From assembly GCA_025354645.1 (NCBI GenBank), contig JANXML010000060.1, positions 1 to 58,623 of the forward strand: DNA of 58,623 nt, written 5' to 3'. The notes beneath the pieces were generated by a model. That model was not told the DNA's origin. It was given only the letters and a program-made list of their open reading frames with translations, and ran no database searches. Position 1 is the first letter of the stretch, and each line of letters starts with the position of its first letter. This DNA is from Arcicella sp. (lineage in GTDB: Bacteria; Bacteroidota; Bacteroidia; Cytophagales; Spirosomataceae). The translations under genes were made by a program, and so were the position numbers. Below, in pieces: positions 32,426-41,164 of this stretch.

Positions 32426-34327
32426 ATGGAACAAGCTATTTCTTACGAGAGAATTCCAACAAATATTTATGCAGATTCTGATGCTGCCTCACGAGCCATC
32501 GCTCACGAGATTGCGGGCATTATTCGCAAACGTGCTTCCGAAGAAAAACCTGCCGTTCTGGGTTTAGCAACGGGTTCTTCGCCTAAAAAAGTCTATTCAG
32601 AACTCATCAGAATGCACCGTGAAGAAGGATTGAGTTTTCAGAATGTCGTTACCTATAATCTTGACGAATATTACCCGATGGAACCCGATGCCGTTCAGAG
32701 TTACGTGCGGTTTATGCGTGAACAACTTTTCGACCATGTGGATATTCCCGCAGGAAACTGGCATTTGCCCGATGGAACTTTGCCCTTAGATAAATTAGCT
32801 GAATTTTGTAAAGATTATGAAACCCAAATCGAAAGATATGGTGGATTAGATTTTCAGTTATTAGGAATTGGACGAAACGGTCACATTGGTTTTAATGAAC
32901 CTGGCTCACTCGTAAACTCTCGTACACGCTTAATGACGCTTGATTTAACCACTCAAATTGATGCAACGGGTGATTTTGGGGGGTTAGCGAAAGTCTCGAA
33001 AAAGGCAATCACGATGGGCGTTCAGAAAATCATGGAAGCTAAAAGAGTGGTGTTGTGTGCTTGGGGAGAACATAAAGCCGCTAACGTTGCCCGTGCGGTG
33101 GAAGGTTCTGTAACTTCCGATGTGCCAGCCTCTTATCTGCAATTACACGAAAATGCTTCCTTTATTATTGACACATCGGCAGCCGCACAATTGACTCGTA
33201 TGCGAACGCCGTGGATGGTGGATGCGGTGACGTGGGACAGACCAATGATTAAAAAAGCGGTTACCTATTTAGCTTTAACCGTGAAGAAACCCGTCTTGAA
33301 ATTAACCAGTTCCGATTATAACGAAAATGGACTTTCGGACCTTTTGGCATTGTATGGTCAGGCGTATGATATTAACATTGAGGTCTTTAATTATTTGCAA
33401 CATACCATCACGGGTTGGCCAGGGGGCAAGCCAAATGCGGATGATTCCAACCGTCCTGAGCGTGCATATCCAGCTAAAAAGAAAGTGGTTATTTTCAGTC
33501 CGCACCCCGATGATGATATTATTTCCATGGGTGGAACTTTCCAGCGTTTGGTTGACCAAGGACACGAAGTCCACGTAGTGTATCAAACTTCGGGAAACAT
33601 CGCCGTTGCGGATGATGAAGCCTTGCGTTTTGCGGAATTTGTGGTTGATTTTAACGAAAGATTTGATGCAAACAATCCGAAAGCCAATCGGATTTATAAA
33701 GAAGCCGCAAAATTTTTGAAAGCCAAAAAGGATTCAGAAATTGATACGGATGAAGTACGATTTATTAAAGGATTAATTAGAAGAGGAGAAGCCAAAAATA
33801 CGTGTCGTTACGTGGGCATTAAAAAGGAAAATATGCACTTTTTGGATATGCCTTTTTATGAAACGGGAACGATTCAGAAAAACCCAATCGGCAAAGAAGA
33901 TGTGGATGTGGTTATGGCAAAAATCGAGGAATTACAACCTCATCAAATTTATGCTGCTGGTGACTTGGCTGACCCACATGGAACGCATAAAGTGTGTTTA
34001 GACGCAATCATGGAGGCTGTTCAGAAATTAAGACACCGTGAATACATGAATAATTGTTGGGTTTGGTTATACAAAGGAGCATGGCAAGAATGGGAGATTG
34101 ACCAAATAGAAATGGCAGTTCCAATGTCACCCGACCAAGTTTTGAAGAAGCGTTATGGTATTTTCAAGCATCAATCACAGAAAGACGGCGTGCCATTTCA
34201 AGGAACGGATGCCCGTGAGTTTTGGCAACGTGCCGAGGATAGAAATAGTAATACTGCTAATCTTTATAATGCTCTTGGGCTTGCAGAGTATCAAGCAATG
34301 GAGGCATTTGTGCGGTGGCGGTTTTGA
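32426..34327 (+). CDS. nagB: Glucosamine-6-phosphate deaminase fused to a PIG-L deacetylase domain
   Basis: A 633-residue two-domain protein. Residues 1-270 are NagB: LATGSSPKKVY, YNLDEYY, GIGRNGHIGFNEPGS with the catalytic Asp/His motif, and GVQKIMEAKRVVLCAWG. Residues about 350-620 are a PIG-L/LmbE-type domain: FSPHPDDDIISMGG (zinc ligands H, D, D) and DLADPHGTHKVC. NagB converts glucosamine-6-phosphate to fructose-6-phosphate and ammonia. PIG-L domains remove N-acetyl groups from sugars, so the fusion could deacetylate and deaminate amino sugars in sequence. This fusion is known in Bacteroidota. No nag transporter or nagA is beside it. Confidence 0.92.
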   Translation: MEQAISYERIPTNIYADSDAASRAIAHEIAGIIRKRASEEKPAVLGLATGSSPKKVYSELIRMHREEGLSFQNVVTYNLDEYYPMEPDAVQSYVRFMREQLFDHVDIPAGNWHLPDGTLPLDKLAEFCKDYETQIERYGGLDFQLLGIGRNGHIGFNEPGSLVNSRTRLMTLDLTTQIDATGDFGGLAKVSKKAITMGVQKIMEAKRVVLCAWGEHKAANVARAVEGSVTSDVPASYLQLHENASFIIDTSAAAQLTRMRTPWMVDAVTWDRPMIKKAVTYLALTVKKPVLKLTSSDYNENGLSDLLALYGQAYDINIEVFNYLQHTITGWPGGKPNADDSNRPERAYPAKKKVVIFSPHPDDDIISMGGTFQRLVDQGHEVHVVYQTSGNIAVADDEALRFAEFVVDFNERFDANNPKANRIYKEAAKFLKAKKDSEIDTDEVRFIKGLIRRGEAKNTCRYVGIKKENMHFLDMPFYETGTIQKNPIGKEDVDVVMAKIEELQPHQIYAAGDLADPHGTHKVCLDAIMEAVQKLRHREYMNNCWVWLYKGAWQEWEIDQIEMAVPMSPDQVLKKRYGIFKHQSQKDGVPFQGTDAREFWQRAEDRNSNTANLYNALGLAEYQAMEAFVRWRF

Positions 34328-34415
34328 TGAAAGGCTATGACTTTTTAGTTCAACTTCTCAAGATATGGGGCTTTGAAAAATGAGTCAACAAAATAAGGTT
34401 AAGGAACTGAAATTC

Positions 34416-34549
34416 AATAACCTGCACATTTCTAATGGCTAATTTTACAAAATTTTTCGTTGATAAAATCCTCATTTAGCGATGCTAAACTGCGGTTTTA
34501 TCGCCTCAAATTTTACAAAATTAACTCATTATAAATTGTGTAAGTTATT
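34416..34549. repeat. 134-bp long imperfect palindrome, MITE-like
   Basis: The left end AATAACCTGCACATTT matches the reverse complement of the right end (AATAACTTACACAATT). The match continues inward through TAATTTTACAAAATT, GATAAAA and TTTAGC around a GATG centre. The whole element could fold into one hairpin with 65-base arms. It is non-coding and lies between nagB and its terminator. The form suggests a mobile or repeated palindrome; a second copy is not in the window. Confidence 0.65.
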
Positions 34550-34570
34550 AAATTCCCGTTCCTAATATCA

Positions 34571-34613
34571 AAAACAAACCCCAAATATCAGCAATGAATT
34601 TGGGGTTTGTTTT
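34571..34613. terminator. Bidirectional terminator between nagB and the 34629 gene
   Basis: AAAACAAACCCCAAAT (34571-34586) and ATTTGGGGTTTGTTTT (34598-34613) are perfect 16-base arms, with T runs on both strands. It serves nagB on the plus strand and the convergent gene ending at 34629. Confidence 0.9.
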
Positions 34614-34628
34614 TTATAGAATCAATTT

Positions 34629-35279
34629 CTATAATCCTCCTTTCACCATATCCAAGACACTACCCAATTGTCCTTTCACGGTTGGAGCTAAGGCACTGGC
34701 TGCGGGTCCTCCTTGCGAGAGTTTGCCCAAGCCCGACATGGCAGTACTAATTAATGAACCGCCCGAACTTTGTGAGGTTGGACTTAATAACGACATTCCC
34801 GTTTTCAACATTCCTAAATTACTGGTCAATGCACCCACATTTGAAAGCATGGAAGCACCGCCAATAATACCCTCAATGCGTTGATGAGCCACTAAAAGTT
34901 TGGCAACGCCCGCCGCTTTCGGCAAAATTCCAGAACCTAACATACCACTTTCTGCTAAAGGAATGAGATTTTTTAAGGTACTTACTTGTCCCAATAATTT
35001 ATCTTTTAGACTGCCAGAATTTCCTTTTGCTTCGGTTTCCAAAGCGGCAGTTCCTGATTTCAAGGCTTCAACGGTGGCAGCTTTATCGCCTTTATCGTTT
35101 GCTAAAACCGCTTTATCCAATAAGGCTTCGGGCGTTTTTGTGCTGTCGATGGCAGTTTGAGCGGGTTCTTGAACGGTTGAGGCAGTGGGTTTACTTGACA
35201 TTTTTACTCCGCCCAATTGTGCTTGGCAAATTGAAGCAGAAGAAAAAATTATACTAATAAATAGCAACTTTAATTTCAT
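34629..35279 (-). CDS. Secreted hypothetical protein
   Basis: A 216-residue protein with a signal peptide (MKLKLLFISIIFSSASICQA). The mature part is alanine-, glycine- and leucine-rich. It has a helical first half (LLDKAVLANDKGDKAATVEALKSG) and a low-complexity second half with repeated GM/GL-x-S segments that looks weakly amphipathic. I do not recognise the family. Convergent with nagB; 69 bases downstream of the cytochrome gene on the same strand, so possibly co-transcribed with it. Confidence 0.6.
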   Translation of the reverse strand: MKLKLLFISIIFSSASICQAQLGGVKMSSKPTASTVQEPAQTAIDSTKTPEALLDKAVLANDKGDKAATVEALKSGTAALETEAKGNSGSLKDKLLGQVSTLKNLIPLAESGMLGSGILPKAAGVAKLLVAHQRIEGIIGGASMLSNVGALTSNLGMLKTGMSLLSPTSQSSGGSLISTAMSGLGKLSQGGPAASALAPTVKGQLGSVLDMVKGGL

Positions 35280-35348
35280 GATGATTGATTGTTTAAAAAA
35301 TGTTTAAAATGTAATATTACTAATTTACTTCAAATTCAAATGTTAAAA

Positions 35349-36758
35349 TCACAAAGTTTTCAAATACTCAATCAAATTTGTTCGTTCTGAAACCGATAAT
35401 TTATCTCCATAAATATGTCCTTGATTTCCATAGCCTTTGATGGACGTATCGTAGGTTTTGGTATCAGTTTTCGAGGTTAACGTAACATAATTCCAACCTA
35501 CTTTTTTAAAATCAAAATCATTCGTATTGAACGTTCTTTTCCAAATTTTTGGTCTTTGTGAACTGTTTAAAAGGTCTTCTAAGGTGGGTACAGAGCCATT
35601 ATGCAAGTACGGAGCCGTTGCCCATACGCCATCCAAAGGTGGAGCAATGTATCCTTTTTTTGCGATTAATTTTGCTGCAAATGGTTCCTTACTAAACCAA
35701 CTCGTATTGTACCACTCCAATAATTGAGGATAAGCAAAATTGGTGGAAACTAAGGCAGGGTCAGTGCCAATACTTTCCAAAGAAACTAACAAATTTGGGT
35801 AATCATTTTTATTATTGGATGTACCGTGACAACGACTACAATTAACCTCATAAATTGCTTTTCCTTCCGTTGCTCTTTGTTGGTCAATTGTGCCTTTGTA
35901 AAGTGGAGAAGGGAGTGATTTTATATACGCCAAAACATCAGGAAATCGCTGGTCAATCTTACGGGCTTGCGATGAATCTTGCAAAGAAACCAAACTGGAA
36001 GCCATCATAATTTTGGAAAAATCGCCTGTGCCAACGCCCGTGTAAAACATAGTATTTTTCTTTTTTAGTAACCACCATGCAGGAACATCTGTTGGAATAA
36101 CCTCCTTTGGAATGCCCCAGGGGTCATTTTCTCGCCAAGTTAAATCGGTGGGATTGCGGTGGGATGCTAAAATGGCGGCATATTTATCGGCTGGATTTAC
36201 GCCTTGTGTTTCTGTAATTGTCAGCGGACCAATTGCCTGAAAACCTCTTTTGTAAGGGATAAAGGCTTGATATTCAGGGGAGTTAATGCTGTAATTGCTT
36301 TTTAGAACAGCATCTAATAAATTAATATTTGCACTTTGGTCAACCGAGAAATCAAAGGTTGTATTTCCTAAACCCATCACAAATTCGTTGTTGATGTAAG
36401 TGGCATGGCAATTTAAACAATTTGCTCCGACCGCCCGAGTATTATTTGATGTTGTAATGACCGTGTATTGATAGCCAACTTTTGCATTATCCCCTTGTCT
36501 TTTTAAAATATTTGAATTGTCGGGCGTTCGTACAGAATTCCATAAACTCAATGGAATCCCACCGTCCACGTAATTTCCATTTACCAAATAATCATACCCT
36601 TTTTCTATATTTCCTGTGCGTTGTGTAGAAGCAGGAAGAACTTCTGTAGTTTCCACAACTGGTTCAGGGTCAAGAGTTTGCTTATTGTTCTGACATGAAA
36701 TTAGGCTTGAAAATAAAAGGAATAAAATGATAATTTGAGAAGGGGCGTAATTCTTCAT
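35349..36758 (-). CDS. Di-haem cytochrome c lipoprotein, RoxA-like
   Basis: A 469-residue protein with a lipoprotein signal (Cys22) and two haem-binding motifs, CLNCH (114-118) and CSRCH (307-311). The C-terminal region with GVWATAPYLHNGSVPTLEDLL and RPKIW resembles the RoxA/MauG-related di-haem oxygenases and peroxidases. RoxA itself cleaves rubber; many homologues have unknown oxidative roles, so I name the family, not the substrate. The protein would be periplasmic or surface-anchored. It is followed by a secreted hypothetical gene. Confidence 0.75.
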   Translation of the reverse strand: MKNYAPSQIIILFLLFSSLISCQNNKQTLDPEPVVETTEVLPASTQRTGNIEKGYDYLVNGNYVDGGIPLSLWNSVRTPDNSNILKRQGDNAKVGYQYTVITTSNNTRAVGANCLNCHATYINNEFVMGLGNTTFDFSVDQSANINLLDAVLKSNYSINSPEYQAFIPYKRGFQAIGPLTITETQGVNPADKYAAILASHRNPTDLTWRENDPWGIPKEVIPTDVPAWWLLKKKNTMFYTGVGTGDFSKIMMASSLVSLQDSSQARKIDQRFPDVLAYIKSLPSPLYKGTIDQQRATEGKAIYEVNCSRCHGTSNNKNDYPNLLVSLESIGTDPALVSTNFAYPQLLEWYNTSWFSKEPFAAKLIAKKGYIAPPLDGVWATAPYLHNGSVPTLEDLLNSSQRPKIWKRTFNTNDFDFKKVGWNYVTLTSKTDTKTYDTSIKGYGNQGHIYGDKLSVSERTNLIEYLKTL

Positions 36759-36854
36759 TTTTAAGAATTTTTGATTGAATTTGAGATGATTAAGAACGAA
36801 ATGAATCGTAATAATTTATACAATTACCGAAAAACTATCTCAAATATCAGAAAC

Positions 36855-37268
36855 TTACAAGATTAATACAACCGTTCCACCAATAATTAACAAGGCTCCA
36901 ACAATAGTTTTTACCGTTAATTCTTCCCCCAAAAATAAAAAGGATAACAAAATGGTTAAAGCCACGCTCAGTTTATCTACGGGAGCAACTTGGGAAACTT
37001 TTCCAAGTTGTAAAGCCTTGAAATAAAAAATCCAGGACAATCCCGTTGCGATGCCCGAAATTACTAAAAATATAAAGTTTTGTCTTGATAATGAAGCAAT
37101 TCCTTTTTGCTCACCTTTTGCTAAAACAATACCCCAAGCTACCATCAAAATAATAACAGTACGAATGGCAGTTGCTAAATTTGAGTTAACACCTGTGATG
37201 CCTATTTTAGCAAAAATGGCAGTTAAAGAAGCGAAAAAAGCTGAAAGAAGGGCATATAACCACCACAT
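36855..37268 (-). CDS. EamA/DMT-family small transporter
   Basis: A 137-residue protein with five membrane segments forming a single EamA repeat: WWLYALLSAFFASLTAIFAKIGI at the start, SRQNFIFLVISGIATGLSWIFYFKALQLG in the middle, and ILLSFLFLGEELTVKTIVGALLIIGGTVVLIL at the end. Full-length DMT transporters have two such repeats; one-repeat proteins of this length exist and are thought to dimerise. The substrate is unknown. Stand-alone gene. Confidence 0.85.
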   Translation of the reverse strand: MWWLYALLSAFFASLTAIFAKIGITGVNSNLATAIRTVIILMVAWGIVLAKGEQKGIASLSRQNFIFLVISGIATGLSWIFYFKALQLGKVSQVAPVDKLSVALTILLSFLFLGEELTVKTIVGALLIIGGTVVLIL

Positions 37269-37438
37269 GATTTTTGGATTTAAGTTGAATAATTTTAAAT
37301 GTGCAAAAGGGTGTTTTAAGTAAAAATTTGATTTTCTCCTCTTTTATTTTCCTTCCTTTTTTTAACATGAACTAATGCTTGTGATTAAGAAAATTGTTAG
37401 AATTAGTCTTGTTGTTTTCATATTGGTGGTCTTGTATT

Positions 37439-38707
37439 TTATATTACTTTCTTTCCTACCACAAAATTCAATTGCTCAAAAGCCTGCATTCTGTTGTTTT
37501 GAAGGATATTTAATTGACTAACCGTGTTTTTGTAAGATTCCAAAAAGTCGGTAAGTTCGATGATTGTTAAGTTTTTTTTCTGATAATTTTCCAAAATACC
37601 CGTAATCAATTTTTCAAAATTTGCTTGAAATTTTTGGTCAATTTTTCGGAATAACCTTTCATTTTCCTGTGCCTTAGTATATGCCTGAAAAACCTCGTTT
37701 TCTAATTGATTTTGCGTTTGAGCGTAATACTGTTTATTTGCTTCAATTTGATTTTCGGCAATTTTGATATTTCCTTGATTTTTATTGAAAATTGGCAAAG
37801 GTATTGAGACAGTTAAAGCATGATAATTATTGACATAATTTCCCGCACGATCATAACTGTAACCCACCGTAACATCAGGTTTTGCCAAGGCTTTCTGAAG
37901 TGTATAATTCGCCATTGAATATTGAGTTATTGCATTTTGAACCTTCAAATCAGGACGATTTTGCCGTGCATCCTCAACCAAATTTGCAACATTTAATCCT
38001 GTAAGATTGATGTTTTGAATTTGCAAATCATCCACCAATGGGTCAATGATTGTATTGGTTCTGTCTGCTAACAAAACTTTCATAGTAGTCTGATTATCAG
38101 TAATTTGATTTACGATATCACTGGCTTCACCTTCGATTGTAATCAGAAAAGATTGCAATCTAATCAACTCTTTTTGTGGAATATTTCCCTTCTGAACTTG
38201 CTCTTGATAGGCTGCAACTAAACTCGTAATTTTCCGAATCTCTTCGTTATACATCAAAAGCGTTTTCTGTAAATAATGAATCTGATAGAAACTGCCTTTC
38301 AACTGAAAAAGCAATTCTCTAATAAGTTCGGCAAACTGATATTGCGAAATTTCTACCCCCGCTTTTGCAAGGGCAATTTGCTTGTTTCGCTTGGCTGCGA
38401 CCTGAATCAATTGTTGAATTTGAATGGCTCTTTGTCCGAACGGTCCGATGGGTACATCGTTGGCAATGGTTGATTGAGAAATAAGCGTTTGCTCCAAATT
38501 GACCGTCGGATTAGGCAATAAACCCGCTTGAATGATGGCGGCTTTTGAGGCTTCGATGCCATATTTTTGAGCCAACAAAAGAAAATTTCGCTGTGAAAAT
38601 TGTTGTTCAGCATCAGATAACGACAATTTTAATGTATCTGCCTTTTGAGCGTACATACCTTGATGTAGAAACAAAACGCTTCCAATCAATACCAATAAAG
38701 ACTTCAT
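37439..38707 (-). CDS. TolC-family outer-membrane efflux protein (CzcC-like)
   Basis: A 422-residue protein from ATG 38705-38707. Signal peptide to about residue 20, then the two long coiled-coil repeats of the outer-membrane efflux family (NPTVNLEQTL, IQQLIQVAAKRNKQIALAKAGVE, ENEVFQAYTKAQENERLF). It resembles the metal-efflux branch (CzcC/CnrC) more than the lipid-anchored NodT branch, since no lipobox cysteine follows the signal. No RND pump or adaptor is beside it, so it is an orphan here. The complete RND operon at 41-47 kb has its own outer-membrane subunit. Confidence 0.85.
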   Translation of the reverse strand: MKSLLVLIGSVLFLHQGMYAQKADTLKLSLSDAEQQFSQRNFLLLAQKYGIEASKAAIIQAGLLPNPTVNLEQTLISQSTIANDVPIGPFGQRAIQIQQLIQVAAKRNKQIALAKAGVEISQYQFAELIRELLFQLKGSFYQIHYLQKTLLMYNEEIRKITSLVAAYQEQVQKGNIPQKELIRLQSFLITIEGEASDIVNQITDNQTTMKVLLADRTNTIIDPLVDDLQIQNINLTGLNVANLVEDARQNRPDLKVQNAITQYSMANYTLQKALAKPDVTVGYSYDRAGNYVNNYHALTVSIPLPIFNKNQGNIKIAENQIEANKQYYAQTQNQLENEVFQAYTKAQENERLFRKIDQKFQANFEKLITGILENYQKKNLTIIELTDFLESYKNTVSQLNILQNNRMQAFEQLNFVVGKKVI

Positions 38708-39071
38708 GATATTTTTAATTAAGTATTTGAAAATCAATGATTTGAAAATTTATCAGATTAAAAAATATAGTTCAGCATATAAATCTTCTGATAGTGGAGC
38801 AATTGCGAAGTAAAAGAATTATTTGATTATAACGTTTTTTGGTGTGATTCATAGAACGTAAAATTGTTGTGGGAAAGTATTACAATAATTTTTTTCATGG
38901 CAAAATAAGATGTTGTCATTTTTAGAAATTTTATGGTAAAAAACTCGATATAGTTTGAATTTTATCAAGGCTTTTAATGTATCAACGAGCGTTCGATAAG
39001 CACTCTATAAATCCAAGTTGTGATTCCTTAGTTGAATAACATTCCTAATGAATTGAACTATTAAAAATTTC
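38708..39071. other. Intergenic gap without a recognised gene
   Basis: 364 bases between the TolC-family gene and the carbonic anhydrase gene. AT-rich; no open frame with coding character, no clear hairpin, no promoter match that I would defend. Confidence 0.4.
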
Positions 39072-39710
39072 TTACGTCATAGGAAATTCATATTTAAAAA
39101 TTGAGTCAATTTCTGAACCAGATTCAATGTTGATAATTTCTTTGATAATACCAGTACTCATATCAAAAACCCAACCGTGAAGATGTGGCAATTCAAAGTT
39201 CTTCCAAGCCCTTTGAATAATGGTTGTTTTTGAGAGATTCTTCACTTGTTCTTCTACGTTCAATTCAACTAATCTATCAAAACGAGTGTGTTCATTTTCA
39301 ATATCTTTTAAATCCTTGCCGTGCTTGTCGTAAGTTTCTTTAATATTACGTAACCACTTGTTAATCAGTCCTAAATCTGTGTTTCCCATAGCAGCTTTCA
39401 CGCCTCCACACCCATAATGTCCACATACAATGACGTGTTTTACCTGCAAAACCTCCACGGCATATTGCAAAACTGACAACAAATTCAAATCAGTATGAAC
39501 CACCAAATTGGCTACGTTTCGATGAACGAAAACTTCCCCAGGGTGCATTTTGGTAATTTCTTCGGCAGGCACTCGACTATCCGCACAGCCAATCCAAAGG
39601 AATTCTGGTTTTTGGTCTTTGGCAAGTTCTACAAAATAATTTTCGTCTTCATCGAGGCGTTCTTCTGCCCATTCTTTGTTGTTGAGCAATAATCTGATAT
39701 AATCTTTCAT
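39072..39710 (-). CDS. can: Beta-class carbonic anhydrase
   Basis: A 212-residue enzyme interconverting CO2 and bicarbonate. Zinc ligands and active-site pair: Cys42, Asp44 and Arg46 (CADSR), His98 and Cys101 (CGHYGCGG). WIGCADSRVPAEEI and VFVHRNVANLV are family signatures. It is the second gene of a pair, 77 bases downstream of a bicarbonate permease gene. Together they would accumulate and convert inorganic carbon for carboxylation reactions or pH balance. Confidence 0.95.
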   Translation of the reverse strand: MKDYIRLLLNNKEWAEERLDEDENYFVELAKDQKPEFLWIGCADSRVPAEEITKMHPGEVFVHRNVANLVVHTDLNLLSVLQYAVEVLQVKHVIVCGHYGCGGVKAAMGNTDLGLINKWLRNIKETYDKHGKDLKDIENEHTRFDRLVELNVEEQVKNLSKTTIIQRAWKNFELPHLHGWVFDMSTGIIKEIINIESGSEIDSIFKYEFPMT

Positions 39711-39787
39711 TTAGTTTGTGTTTTCTTAATTGTCGTAAAGTGATTATTTAAAGTAAATAACCGTTAATATGTGGTTCATCGTATTTG

Positions 39788-40753
39788 TCAAAAGTGTTGG
39801 ACAACAAGAAAATACAGAGGCATACCAACTGTTATGTTTATTGGAAAAGTTACAGCGAGAGCCATCGGCAGATAAAGTCCAGGATTTGCTTCTGGTACTG
39901 TTATTTTCATTGCCGCAGGTACTGCTATGTAGGAAGCACTTGCTGCCAATACGGCAAATATGAACCTATTAGTGACATCAGCCGTGATAAACGAGCTAAG
40001 TATTGCGAAAATACACCCGTTTAATAAAGGAATAGTTATGGCAAATACAATCGGGAATATGCCAAATGAAAAGAATGATTTTAGTTTTCTGCCGCTGGTA
40101 ATTCCCATATCTAAAAGAAAAATAGCAAGAAACCCCTTAAATAAATCATTGGTAAATGGTTTAATTCCTTCGGCTTGTTTGTCATTAGCTAAAAAACCAA
40201 TAACTAAACTTCCAAGTATCAGCAGTACACTTCCGTTGGTAAATGAATGTTTTATTACAGCGGAAATATTAATATCTGTGGATGATTCTTTTTTGGTGAA
40301 AAAAGAAATTAAAACTAATCCGATAATTATTGCGGGCGATTCCATCAAAGCCATGATTGCCACCATGTGACCATGAAGACTCAATTGCTGACTTTCTAAA
40401 TAAGAAACGGCTGTGACAAAAGTAACGGCACTAACTGAACCGTAAGCAGAAGCAATCGCACCTGCATCAAATACATTCAATTTTCTTTTTAGAATAAAAA
40501 AAGTATAAAAAGGTATTATTGCAGAAATACCAATACCGAATAAAATCGACCATCCAATTTCAATTGTAAAGGTTTCGTGGGATAATTCTTGACCGCCTTT
40601 GAAACCGATTGAGAGCAATAAATAGAGCGATATGAATTTTGAAGAGTTAGGTGGTATTTCTAAATCGCTTTTCACGTAAACTGCAATAATGCCCAAAACA
40701 AAGAATAATAAAGCAGGATTAGTTAGGTTTTCTATGAGTAAATTGAAATTCAT
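39788..40753 (-). CDS. SbtA-like sodium-dependent bicarbonate permease
   Basis: A 321-residue protein with about ten membrane segments in two inverted halves. LYLLLSIGFKGGQELSHE and AIASAYGSVSAVTFVTA are the repeats seen in SbtA (DUF897), and AASASYIAVPAAMKITVPEANP is the matching motif of the second half. Cyanobacterial SbtA imports bicarbonate with sodium. The carbonic anhydrase gene downstream supports the assignment. No SbtB-type PII regulator gene is visible beside it. Confidence 0.88.
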   Translation of the reverse strand: MNFNLLIENLTNPALLFFVLGIIAVYVKSDLEIPPNSSKFISLYLLLSIGFKGGQELSHETFTIEIGWSILFGIGISAIIPFYTFFILKRKLNVFDAGAIASAYGSVSAVTFVTAVSYLESQQLSLHGHMVAIMALMESPAIIIGLVLISFFTKKESSTDINISAVIKHSFTNGSVLLILGSLVIGFLANDKQAEGIKPFTNDLFKGFLAIFLLDMGITSGRKLKSFFSFGIFPIVFAITIPLLNGCIFAILSSFITADVTNRFIFAVLAASASYIAVPAAMKITVPEANPGLYLPMALAVTFPINITVGMPLYFLVVQHF

Positions 40754-40804
40754 TGGTCTTAATTTGTTTTAATATTATTGATTGGTTCACGATTTTATCA
40801 ATAA

Positions 40805-40853
40805 AAGCTGTTTAAACTTTTCGTTTTGAATGATTATTGACTTTAAACAGCTT
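40805..40853. repeat. Hairpin upstream of the SbtA-like gene
   Basis: AAGCTGTTTAAA and TTTAAACAGCTT, perfect 12-base arms with a 25-base loop, 52 to 100 bases upstream of the start codon. No T run follows on the minus strand, so an operator or leader structure is as likely as a terminator. Confidence 0.45.
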
Positions 40854-41100
40854 CGTAATGTACAACTCATACCTCATCCATAAATTTCAAAAACTGTAAA
40901 CTCATTCAAAATTAAACCAAAGAAGTTGAAGTTAAAAGTATGAAAAGATTTTCGTGGAAATATCATAAATTAGAAACTTACTAATAAATTGATAGCACCT
41001 TCCCATGTTTTTGAGGATGAGAATGAGGCATAATCAAGAGTAATTACTTAAATCATTCAAGGAGGAATTGGCATTATTTTACGCTTGAATTTAATTTTAT

Positions 41101-41136
41101 AAAAAAAGAGACAAATAATTATCTGTCTCTTTTTTT
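41101..41136 (-). terminator. Terminator of the RND efflux operon
   Basis: AAAAAAAGAGACA and TGTCTCTTTTTTT, perfect 13-base arms with a 10-base loop, 29 bases after the last stop codon of the operon. Confidence 0.88.
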
Positions 41137-41164
41137 ATAAAATTTAAACACCTCAAAAAATTAA

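Larger units (their letters stand above)
40754..41164. other. Intergenic gap with one long hairpin and a terminator
   Basis: 411 bases between the SbtA-like gene and the efflux outer-membrane gene. Near the SbtA start, AAGCTGTTTAAA (40805-40816) is repeated inverted at 40842-40853 (perfect 12-base arms, 25-base loop), possibly a leader hairpin or operator. The efflux terminator is at 41101-41136. Nothing else recognised. Confidence 0.5.

Noticed and set aside
33302-33586. Open frames on both strands inside nagB
   Set aside because: Overlap a well-supported two-domain coding frame and have no family features.
37375-37521. Short plus-strand frame with a hydrophobic leader (VRISLVVFILVVLYFI)
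   Set aside because: Its second half is antisense to the end of the TolC-family gene and it has no recognisable mature part. It could be the stub of a lost membrane-protein gene, but the support is too thin.
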